From assembly GCA_963843315.1 (NCBI GenBank), contig CAWJJU010000003.1, positions 124,001-188,000 of the forward strand: 64,000 nucleotides of DNA, given 5' to 3'. This DNA is from JAWVFM01 sp963843315. GTDB taxonomy: Bacteria > Actinomycetota > Thermoleophilia > Solirubrobacterales > 70-9. The notes below the pieces were generated by a model. It was not told the DNA's origin and ran no database searches. It saw only the letters and a list, made by a program, of their open reading frames with translations. Every line of letters begins with the position of its first letter. Position 1 is the first letter of the stretch. Of the stretch, positions 17,747 through 25,155 are shown piece by piece. Position numbers and translations under genes: made by a program.

Positions 17747-18505
17747 CTAGCGGCGGGCGCGGCGCGAGCGCATGGCGCTGTTCGTGCCGACCATCGCCGC
17801 CGCGACGGCGGCGGCTGCGATGCCGATCCGCCGCCCCAGGCGCTCGAAGCGCATCACCCTCCAGCCCTCGGTGCGCGCGATGGCGGCGAGCTCGTCGTCG
17901 GGGTTGACGCAGACCGGGTTGCCGACGGCGCGGAGCATCGGCAAGTCGGAGACCGAGTCGGAGTAGGCCCATGACTCGGCGAGGTCCACGCCGTGGCACT
18001 CCGCGTACTCCCGGAGGGCCACGGCCTTGCCCTCGCCGTACATGAACGGGCCCGAGAGGCGGCCGTTGAAGTAGCCGTCGGGGCCGACCTCGTAGGGGGT
18101 CCCGATCCCTGCGTCCATCGCCAGAACGTAGGCCAGCACCTCCACGATCCCCGCCCCTGCCGCGCTGACGATCACGGTATCGCGCCCGGCGTCCTGGTGG
18201 GAATGGACCTCCTCGAGCATCTTCGGATAGACCCGGGGCAGGATCGCCTCGAGCACCTCGGGCGTCATCCGCTTGACCTCCTGCTCGGAGACGCCGCGTA
18301 GGAGCTCCTTGGCCTCCGCGAGGACGCGCGTGGTCGCCTCGTCGTCGGCGCCGCGCAGGCGAAAGCGCAGGTGGTCCCACCCCCACTTCGCCATCTGCCG
18401 CCGGCTCAGCCATCCGGCCCGCCGCGCTGCGCGCGCATACGGCTGGCCGGACGACCCGGCCATGAGCGTCCGGTCGAGGTCGAAGAAGGCTGCGGAGTTA
18501 GCCAT
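17747..18505 (-). CDS. HAD-superfamily subfamily IB phosphatase
   Basis: A SerB-like hydrolase of 252 residues. Motif I is AFFDLDRTLMAG (nucleophile Asp and general acid Asp), motif II IVSAAG, and motif IV AYSDSVSDLPMLRAVG; the cap domain lies between. The C-terminus has a short hydrophobic segment (GIAAAAVAAAMVG) and a basic tail that may touch the membrane. This actinobacterial type is often annotated HAD-IB phosphatase without known substrate; phosphoserine or lysophospholipid phosphate are guesses. Start ATG 18505. Confidence 0.88.
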   Translation of the reverse strand: MANSAAFFDLDRTLMAGSSGQPYARAARRAGWLSRRQMAKWGWDHLRFRLRGADDEATTRVLAEAKELLRGVSEQEVKRMTPEVLEAILPRVYPKMLEEVHSHQDAGRDTVIVSAAGAGIVEVLAYVLAMDAGIGTPYEVGPDGYFNGRLSGPFMYGEGKAVALREYAECHGVDLAESWAYSDSVSDLPMLRAVGNPVCVNPDDELAAIARTEGWRVMRFERLGRRIGIAAAAVAAAMVGTNSAMRSRRARR

Positions 18506-18552
18506 TGCTCGTCCCGCGAGCGGGGCCGAAAATCAAGCAGGTCAAGGACGCA

Positions 18553-18607
18553 GCCTGATCGAACGAAGCGAGCGTACCTGTGTCGTACGTGAGCGAGGCG
18601 ATCAGGC
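18553..18607. repeat. Nested palindrome between thiolase and HAD genes
   Basis: Outer 9-bp arms GCCTGATCG (18553-18561) and CGATCAGGC (18599-18607) enclose related AACGAAGCGAG/GAGCGAGG tracts and an inner CGTAC (18573-18577)/GTACG (18585-18589) pair. It lies 3' of the thiolase and 5' of the HAD gene, so it could act as a terminator. The nested architecture resembles the in-gene palindrome in prmC. Confidence 0.55.
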
Positions 18608-18643
18608 GAGGACGCCGAGATGCGCCGATTTGCAGGGCCCGCG

Positions 18644-19825
18644 CTACGCGGAGACCTCCAACACGATCGCGTCGCCCTGTCCGCCGCCGGAGCAGATGGC
18701 CGCGCAGCCGAGGCCGCCGCCACGCCGCCGGAGCTCGTGGATGAGGGCGCCGACGATGCGGGCGCCGGAGGCGCCGATCGGATGGCCAAGGGCGATGGCG
18801 CCGCCGTTGACGTTGACCGTCTCCTCGTCGATGCCGAGCATCCGCACCGAGTTGAGGGCGACCGAGGCGAACGCCTCGTTGATCTCCCACAGGTCGATGT
18901 CCCCCGGCTCCTTGCCGATCTTGGCGAGAGCCTGCTTGGCGGCGTTGGCCGGGGTCCTGGCGAGGTAGGGGAAGTCGTCGGCGACGCGCCCGTAGGCGAG
19001 GACCGTCGCGAGCGGCTCGTGCCCGTTCGCCTTCGCCCACTCGTCCGAGACGACCACCACGGCGCCGCTGCCGTCGTTGACGCCCGGGGAGTTGCCGGCG
19101 GTGTGCGTCGCGTCGGGGCCGCCGACGGCGCGAAGCTTCGCGAGCGTCTCGACCGAGGTGTCCGGGCGAATCGCCTCGTCGGCGGCGACCTCGCGCTCCT
19201 CCTTCTTCACCCTCACGGTGACGGGCGAGATCTCCTCGGCCAGCAGGCCGTCGTCGGTGGCCTTGGCCGCGAGCTGGTGCGAGCGGACGGCGAACCGGTC
19301 GAGGTCGGGACGGGTGATCTCGAGCTCGTTGCCCACCTCGCTTGCCTCGTTGATCATCTGCTTGTCCGTGAAGGGGTTGGTGAGGCCGTCGTGAGTCATC
19401 GAGTCGATCGCATTGACGTCGCCCATCCGAAAGCCGAAGCGCGCGCCGGGCAGCAGGTAGGGAGCGTTGGACATCGACTCCATGCCGCCGGCGACGCTGA
19501 CTTCCACCTCGCCCGCGCGGATGCCCAGGTCCGAGACGCCGATGGCGCGCATGCCCGAGGCGCAGACCTTGTTGATCGTCTCCGAGGGGACCTCCTTGGG
19601 GATCCCGGCCTTGATCTGGGCCTGGCGCGACGGGATCTGGCCCTGGCCGGCCTGAAGGACCTGGCCGAAGACAACCTGCTCGACCTGCTCGGGGTCGACC
19701 GCGGAGCGCTCGAGCGCGGCACTCATCGCGGCGCCGCCGAGGTCCGTCGCCTCGAGGGACGCAAGGGCGCCGCCCATCTTTCCGAATGGGGTGCGGGCCG
19801 TGGAGAGGATCACTGAGTTCGGCAT
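18644..19825 (-). CDS. Acetyl-CoA acetyltransferase (thiolase)
   Basis: Condenses or cleaves acyl-CoA units (acetoacetyl-CoA or longer 3-ketoacyl-CoA). The 393 residues have the complete thiolase set: nucleophile Cys in INKVCASGMRA, GGMESMSNAPYLL, NEAFASVALNS, the His motif NGGAIALGHPIGASGARI and the second Cys in CSGGGQGDAIVLE. With the nearby acyl-CoA dehydrogenase, ETF system and mutase it suggests fatty or branched-chain acid degradation. Start ATG 19825. Confidence 0.95.
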   Translation of the reverse strand: MPNSVILSTARTPFGKMGGALASLEATDLGGAAMSAALERSAVDPEQVEQVVFGQVLQAGQGQIPSRQAQIKAGIPKEVPSETINKVCASGMRAIGVSDLGIRAGEVEVSVAGGMESMSNAPYLLPGARFGFRMGDVNAIDSMTHDGLTNPFTDKQMINEASEVGNELEITRPDLDRFAVRSHQLAAKATDDGLLAEEISPVTVRVKKEEREVAADEAIRPDTSVETLAKLRAVGGPDATHTAGNSPGVNDGSGAVVVVSDEWAKANGHEPLATVLAYGRVADDFPYLARTPANAAKQALAKIGKEPGDIDLWEINEAFASVALNSVRMLGIDEETVNVNGGAIALGHPIGASGARIVGALIHELRRRGGGLGCAAICSGGGQGDAIVLEVSA

Positions 19826-19891
19826 GGGGTCCTTTCGTGGACGAGGCTACGAGGCTTGGAGGGGCATGAACGATAGATAAGGTTGGCGCCC

Positions 19892-21336
19892 GTGCAGATC
19901 GAGGTGACTCAGAACCCCCTGGCCGAGGTCGACGCCGACGCCCGTCTCGTGGCCGTGTTCGACGGCGAGGACCTGCCTGCCGCGATCGCCTCGGCGCCCG
20001 GCGCTGACGAGCTGCGCACCTCCTTCAAGCGCACGACGGTGCTGCGCCCCGAGGGCGCGGGCAGGTGGATCGCGGTCGGCCTGGGCTCCCGCGACGATGT
20101 CGACGCCGAGCGCCTGCGGGTGGCGGCTGCTGCCGGCGTCCGCGCCGCCGCCGGCGTTCAATCGCGGAGTGTTGCCTGGGATGTGCCCGAGGGCGGCGAC
20201 GGGGTCGCCCGCAACGCGGCGCCCTCGTCGAGGGGACCACGCTCGCCGCCTACGCCTTCGACCGCTTCCGCCGTCCCGGCGACGACGAGGACGACCCCGC
20301 GGGCCTCGCCTCGCTGACGCTCGCCGTGGACGGCGCCGGCGTCGACGAGGAGGTTCGCGCCTCGCACGCGTCGAGCGAGGCGGCCAACCGCGCCCGCGAG
20401 CTTCAGAACCTTCCCGCCAACGTGCTCAACCCGGAGGGGCTCGCCGAGCGGGCCAGGGCGATCGCCGACTCCAGCGACAAGATCGAGCTCACCGTCCTCG
20501 ACCGCGAGCAGATCCGCGCCCAGGGCATGGGCGGGCTGGAGGCGGTTTCCGACGGGGCCGGCGCCGAGCCGCGGCTGATCGCCCTCCACTACAGGGGCGG
20601 CGGCACGGAGACGGTCGGCCTGGTCGGCAAGGGCGTGACCTTCGACGCCGGCGGCATCTCGATCAAGCCCGCCGGGGGCATGCACGAGATGAAGATGGAC
20701 ATGTCCGGGGCGGCGGCGGTGCTGGAGGCCCTGGCCGCGATCGTCGAGCTGGAGCTGCCCCTGGACCTGGCGGTCGTCGTGCCCGCCACCGAGAACATGC
20801 TCGACGCGGACTCCATGCGGCCGGGCGACATCATCACGCAGCTCAACGGCAAGACGGTGGAGATCAACAACACCGACGCCGAGGGCCGCCTGATCCTCGC
20901 CGACGCCCTCACCTACTGCGTGCGCAACATGGGCGCCGTCCGAGTGGTCGACCTCGCCACCCTCACCGGCGCGGTCGTGGTCGCCCTGGGATCCACCTAC
21001 ACGGGGCTGCTCTCCAACGACGACGAATGGGCCCGCCAGGTTGAGGACGCGGGCCGGCGCGCCGGCGAGCTCGCCTGGCGCCTGCCCCTCCACCCCGAGT
21101 ACAAGGAGCTCACCCGCGGGCGCGCCGCCGACCTCACCAACAGCGCGTATAAGCGCAAGGCGGGAACGATCTACGCGGCCTCGTTCCTCGAGGAGTTCGT
21201 CGACGAGGTGCCGTGGGTGCACCTCGACATCGCGGGCACGGCCTGGGACGTCGGCCGCGAATACGTGGGCAACGGCGCCACCGGCGTGGGCGTCAGGCTC
21301 ATAGTCGAGCTGGCCCGCGAGCTCGCCGACCGATGA
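19892..21336 (+). pseudogene. pepA: Leucyl aminopeptidase, frameshifted
   Basis: M17 zinc aminopeptidase, about 480 residues. GTG 19892 opens VQIEVTQNPLAEVDADARLVAVFDGEDL in one frame until roughly 20205-20225. The remainder (ALVEGTTLAAYAFDRFR onward to TGA 21336) continues in the frame one base back, so one base seems missing near AACGCGGCGCCCTCG. The catalytic half is fully intact: VGKGVTFDAGGISIKP, MKMDMSGAAAV and NNTDAEGRLILADAL with metal and bicarbonate-binding residues. A single clean break with conserved flanks argues for a sequencing indel or a very recent mutation. No slippery heptamer for programmed frameshifting is visible. Confidence 0.85.
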
Positions 21337-21378
21337 ACGTCCCTCACTGACCCCTATAGGGATCAGTCCGGGACGTTC
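21335..21378. repeat. Palindromic repeat with CCTATAGG core (copy 1), likely bidirectional terminator
   Basis: Arms GAACGTCCC (21335-21343) and GGGACGTTC (21370-21378) enclose an 11+11-bp inner inverted repeat with one mismatch centred on CCCCTA/TAGGGA. It sits exactly between the convergent pepA and SCP2-like genes. The same arms recur at 55268-55315 and the core at 42881-42925, so this is a dispersed family. Confidence 0.75.
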
Positions 21379-21384
21379 GTAGGG

Positions 21385-21867
21385 CTAGAGGGCCAGGAGG
21401 CGGATCAGCTTCAGCGCGAGGCCCCGGTCGCCGTCGATTCCGACGTGGCCGCGGGACAGTCGCAGGATCGCCCCGAGGCCGTCGATCTTCACCGGGTTGG
21501 GAATGCCGAGCAGGTTCGGGGCCGTCGCCAGGTGGACGATGTCGGGCAGGCGGCCCGAGACGGCGAGATCGGGACGGTCGCTGTCGCCGTCGGCCACCTC
21601 GATGAGGCCGCGCCCGAAGCGGATCCGAAGTGGCGAGAGCTCCTCGTCGAAGCGGAAGACGACCGTGCCGTGGATCGATGCCGCCACCCGAGGGCGCAGC
21701 CTCACCCCGCGCTCGACCCAAACGAACAGGCTGGGGGCGACGCCGCGGGCGTTGCGGCTGCCCAGCCGGACCTCCGTGCCCGCCGCCGGCTTCGCGCGGC
21801 GCCACCGGGGGCGCTTCTCGGGCCCGGGCCTCTCGGCGGGGACTGGTTCGCTCGCCATCGGACGCAT
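21385..21867 (-). CDS. SCP2-like sterol/lipid-carrier domain protein
   Basis: About 160 residues from ATG 21867 (an ATG at 21858 is also possible). After a basic Pro-rich N-terminus the pattern is VVFRFDEELSPLRIRFGRGLIEVADGDSDRPDLAVSGRLPDIVHLATAP...GLGAILRLSRGHVGIDGDRGLALKLIRLLAL. This resembles the SCP2 fold, in which a beta-sheet and hydrophobic tunnel bind lipid. It is divergent from the acyl-CoA dehydrogenase, which fits a lipid-related role. Assignment is by pattern only. Confidence 0.65.
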   Translation of the reverse strand: MRPMASEPVPAERPGPEKRPRWRRAKPAAGTEVRLGSRNARGVAPSLFVWVERGVRLRPRVAASIHGTVVFRFDEELSPLRIRFGRGLIEVADGDSDRPDLAVSGRLPDIVHLATAPNLLGIPNPVKIDGLGAILRLSRGHVGIDGDRGLALKLIRLLAL

Positions 21868-21937
21868 CCTAGACTCGCCCGTACCCGCGTTCGCCGCGTG
21901 CCAGGCAAGGCCCGAGCACTCGTAAGATCGCCCGCCC

Positions 21938-23083
21938 GTGGACTTCGAGCTTTCCGACGAGCAGCGCCTTCTGCGCGACACCGTGCGCGAGTTCGCCCGC
22001 GAGGAGGTCAGGCCGGTTGCCGAGGAGCTCGACCGGACCAAGGCGTTCCCCTACGAGATCGTCTCGAAGCTGGGCAAGCTCGGACTCATGGGCATCCCCT
22101 TCCCCGAGGAATACGGGGGCGGCGGGGCCGACACGCTCTCCTACGCCCTCGCGGTGGAGGAGCTGGCCCGCATCGACTCCTCGGTCTGCATCACCCTGGC
22201 CGCCCACACCTCGCTGGGGACCATGCCGATCTACCTCTGGGGCACCGAGGAGCAGAGGTCGGAATGGCTGCCCACGCTGTGCGCGGGCGAGCGCCTGGCG
22301 TCGTTCGGCCTGACCGAGCCCGAGGCCGGCTCGGACGCCGGCAACACCCGCACCCGCGCGAAGCTCGACGACGGCGAGTGGGTGATCGACGGCGCGAAGC
22401 AGTTCATCACCAACTCGGGCACCGACATCTCCGGCTGCGTCACGATCACGGCGGTCACCGGCGGCGAGAACGGCGGCAAGGAGATCTCGAACATCATCGT
22501 GCCCAACGGCACTCCCGGCTACGAGCAGGGTGAGCCGTACCGGAAGATGGGCTGGAACGCCTCGGACACGCGACCTCTCACGTTCGACGGCTGCCGCGTC
22601 CCCGAGGGCAACCTCCTGGGCCGCCAGGGAGAGGGGTTCAAGAACTTCCTGCACATCCTCGACGGCGGGCGCATCGGCGTCGCCGCGATGGGCGTTGGCC
22701 TCGCCCAGGGCGCCCTCGACGAGGCGATCGCCTACGCGAAGGAGCGCCGCGCCTTCGGCCAGCCGATCTCGCGCTTCCAGTCGATCCAGGCGAAGATCGC
22801 CGACCTCTCGGCCGAGATCGAGGCCGCCCGGCTGCTCACCTACAAGGCCGCGATCGAAAAGGACCGCGGCGAGAGCTTCACGCTCACCGCCGCCCAGGCC
22901 AAGCTGAAGACGGGGCGCCTGGCGGTGCGCGCCACCGAGGAGGCCGTGCAGATCCACGGTGGCTACGGCTACATCGAGGAATACCCCGTGTGCCGCTTCT
23001 ACCGCGACGCGAAGATCCTCACCATCGGCGAGGGCACCGACGAGGTGCAGCAGATGGTCATCGCCCGCCAGCTCGGCTGCTGA
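21938..23083 (+). CDS. Acyl-CoA dehydrogenase
   Basis: FAD-dependent alpha,beta-dehydrogenation of acyl-CoA, passing electrons to ETF. The 381 residues from GTG 21938 have FGLTEPEAGSDAGNTRTRA (ACAD signature 1), the FAD-binding region and QIHGGYGYIEEYPVCRFYRDAKILTIGEGTDEVQ (signature 2), with the catalytic Glu in GEGTDE. The position of that Glu is typical of short- and branched-chain enzymes rather than isovaleryl- or long-chain types. The chain-length preference cannot be fixed. A branched substrate such as isobutyryl-CoA would suit the neighbouring icm genes. Confidence 0.94.
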   Translation: MDFELSDEQRLLRDTVREFAREEVRPVAEELDRTKAFPYEIVSKLGKLGLMGIPFPEEYGGGGADTLSYALAVEELARIDSSVCITLAAHTSLGTMPIYLWGTEEQRSEWLPTLCAGERLASFGLTEPEAGSDAGNTRTRAKLDDGEWVIDGAKQFITNSGTDISGCVTITAVTGGENGGKEISNIIVPNGTPGYEQGEPYRKMGWNASDTRPLTFDGCRVPEGNLLGRQGEGFKNFLHILDGGRIGVAAMGVGLAQGALDEAIAYAKERRAFGQPISRFQSIQAKIADLSAEIEAARLLTYKAAIEKDRGESFTLTAAQAKLKTGRLAVRATEEAVQIHGGYGYIEEYPVCRFYRDAKILTIGEGTDEVQQMVIARQLGC

Positions 23084-23106
23084 CGGTCTCGCCGGTTGGG
23101 GCGCCG

Positions 23107-23478
23107 CTAGGCCAGCCGGGCCGTGACCTCACCGGAGCGACGGCCGGAGATCTCCGCCGCCCTGCCCGCGGGACCTGCGATTCCGTAGTGGCCCAGAAGC
23201 TCCAGCTCCGCGTCCTGGGTGAGCTCGCTGCGCGCCTTCGGGGCGGTGCGGATCGCCTCGGTGGCGTACGGCACCCACACGCGCCCGCCGGCCACCGCGG
23301 CGTCACGAGCCGGGACCAGCGTCTGGCCCCCGAACCTCGCGGTGCGCACGGCCACCCATTCGGCCTCGCCGGTGACGGGGTCGACGAGAGCTCCCTCGAT
23401 GCGGCCCACCGCCTCGCCGGTGAGGTCGTCGAGCTCACGGCCGGTCAGCAGCGTCGCGCCCATGGCGGTCTCAGCCAC
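23107..23478 (-). CDS. PRC-barrel domain protein
   Basis: A 123-residue protein made of a PRC-barrel: LLTGRELDDLTGEAVGRIEGALVDPVTGEAEWVAVRTARFGGQTLVPARDAAVAGGRVWVPYATEAIRTAP. PRC-barrels act in protein-protein contacts (RimM, photosynthetic reaction centre H subunit). The GTG at 23478 overlaps the meaB stop (GTGGCTGA); an ATG at 23463 is an alternative. It is translationally linked to the mutase chaperone gene. Confidence 0.85.
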   Translation of the reverse strand: MAETAMGATLLTGRELDDLTGEAVGRIEGALVDPVTGEAEWVAVRTARFGGQTLVPARDAAVAGGRVWVPYATEAIRTAPKARSELTQDAELELLGHYGIAGPAGRAAEISGRRSGEVTARLA

Positions 23479-24459
23479 GCGCCTCGCCCTCCAGAAGCTC
23501 GCGCGCCGCTGTGGACGGATCGATCTCGCGGCGCACCACCCGGTCGAGCAGCTCCGCCCAGGCCGGATCGCTCTCGGCGCGCTCGCTGAGCTCGCGGCGC
23601 ATGCGCGACGCGGCGATCCCGAGAACCTCGGCGCGAAGGTTGCGCGCGCGGCGCTCGGCCAGCAGGCCCTCCGACTCGATGTGCTCGCGATGCGAATCGA
23701 TCGCCGCCTCGAGCTCCTCGATGCCGGTGCCCTTGGCAGCCTCGGTCCGCACCACCGGCACCTTCCAGCTGCGCTGGGGGCCGATCGCGAGGACGGAGCG
23801 GATCTCGCGCACCATCGTGTCGGCGAGCGGGTGCTCGCACTTGTTGACGACGATCACGTCGGGAATCTCCATCACGCCGGCCTTCAGGGCCTGGATCGAG
23901 TCGCCGGAGCCGGGCATGAGCGCGAGGACGATGGTGTCGGCGTGGTCGACCACGTCGACCTCGGCCTGCCCCACCCCCACCGTCTCCAGGAGCACGTCGT
24001 CCTTGCCCGCAGCGTCCATCAGCAGCGCCGCCTGAAGGGCCGCCTCGGCGAGCCCCCCAGCGCTCCGCGAGTCGCCATGGAGCGAATGAAGACGCCCGGG
24101 TCGAGAAAGTGATCGGAGAGGCGGATGCGGTCGCCCAGCACCGCGCCCTGGGTGAAGGGGCTCGAGGGGTCGATCGAGAGCACTCCGACCTGGCGGTCGC
24201 GACCGCGCAGCGCGCGCGTGAGGGAGCCGATCAGGGTGCTCTTGCCGACTCCGGGCGGTCCCGTGAGCCCGATGACCCGCGCCTTGCCCGTGTGAGGGAA
24301 GAGCTCGGCGACCAGCGCGTCGCCGGCGGGGTCGCGGTTCTCGACGAGCGTGATCGCCCGCGCGAGCGCGCGCCCCTCGCCGTCGAGGAGCCGCTGGGCG
24401 AGGGTCGCCCCTTCGCCGCCTCCCGGTGCTTGCTGCTTGCTGCTTGCTGCTTCGGCCAC
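23471..24459 (-). pseudogene. meaB: MeaB/ArgK-type G-protein chaperone of B12 mutases, frameshifted
   Basis: P-loop GTPase that loads and protects adenosylcobalamin-dependent mutases; the natural partner is the IcmA/IcmB pair at 13.7-16.2 kb. GTG 24459 starts VAEAASSKQQAPGGGEG, followed by RVIGLTGPPGVGKSTLIGSL (Walker A), VLSIDPSSPFTQGAVLGDRIRL, then in another frame LLETVGVGQAEVDVVDHADT and VVNKCEHPLADTMV. The two frames meet at a run of six G (minus strand; C at 24053-24058) where seven would restore GALGGLAEAALQAALLMDAAGKDD. The guanine-specificity motif is NKCE rather than NKxD. A homopolymer length error or true mutation is equally possible. Confidence 0.85.
24428..24452. repeat. Heptanucleotide tandem repeat at the 5' end of meaB
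   Basis: Three perfect copies of GCTTGCT plus GCTT (on the minus strand AGCAAGC), located within the first ten codons of meaB. Because the unit is not a multiple of three, gain or loss of one unit by strand slippage would shift the reading frame. Such arrays act as phase-variable switches in some bacteria, but here the role is untested. Confidence 0.7.
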
Positions 24460-24489
24460 GCGGCGCCTGAGTCTAGAGTCCACCTTCCC

Positions 24490-25155
24490 GTGATCGCGAC
24501 TCTGCGCTTCCTGCGCCGCAACCGGATGCTGACGCCGAAGTACGCCCGCCTTCTGTGGCGCTATCTGTGGCGGCGCTTCCTCACGCCTGCAGGCTGGCGG
24601 TGGGAAACCGATGGCCCGGTGTTCTTCGGGCGCGACCTGCAGCTTCAGGTCGGAAGGAAGGGCAAGCTGAGGTTCGGGCGCTTCACCTGGATCGGCGACG
24701 GCACGAAGATCCGCTGCCACGAGGGGATCGTCGAGATCGGCACCAAGACGGTGATGGGGCAGGAGTGCACGATCTCCGCCTACCAACGCGTTCGAATCGG
24801 CGCGCAGTGCGTGATCGCCGACCGCTCGATGTTCATCGACTTCGACCACGGGGTCGTCGAGGTCGAGCGTCCCATCCGCGTGCAGGGCATCTACAAGCGC
24901 GACGTGGAGGTCGGCTCGAACGTCTGGGTGGGCTACGGCGCGTGCGTGCTGCGCGGCGTGCGCGTGGGCGACAACGCCATCGTCGGCACCAGCTCGGTTC
25001 TGACCCGAAGCGTCCCGGCCAACGCGGTCGTCGGCGGCATCCCGGCCCGCGTCCTGCGGATGCGCGACACGCCGGCGACGCTGCGCTGGCCCAACCCGGT
25101 CGAGCCGGTGGGCGAGGGCGTGCTCGCGCTGGGCGACCAGCCCGAGCGCGTGTGA
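24490..25155 (+). CDS. Left-handed beta-helix acyltransferase, Rv3034c-like
   Basis: A 221-residue hexapeptide-repeat transferase (GTG 24490). A basic N-terminus (VIATLRFLRRNRMLTPKYARLLWRYLWRRFL) precedes LbH repeats (VEIGTKTVMGQECTISAYQRVRIGAQCVIADRSMFIDFDHG) and the maltose/galactoside acetyltransferase-type end RDVEVGSNVWVGYGACVLRGVRVGDNAIVGTSSVLTRSVPANAVVGGIPARVL. It converges on the GT4-GH57-methyltransferase operon. That is the layout of Rv3034c beside Rv3030-Rv3032 in M. tuberculosis, so it probably acylates the polysaccharide made by that cluster. Confidence 0.88.
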   Translation: MIATLRFLRRNRMLTPKYARLLWRYLWRRFLTPAGWRWETDGPVFFGRDLQLQVGRKGKLRFGRFTWIGDGTKIRCHEGIVEIGTKTVMGQECTISAYQRVRIGAQCVIADRSMFIDFDHGVVEVERPIRVQGIYKRDVEVGSNVWVGYGACVLRGVRVGDNAIVGTSSVLTRSVPANAVVGGIPARVLRMRDTPATLRWPNPVEPVGEGVLALGDQPERV

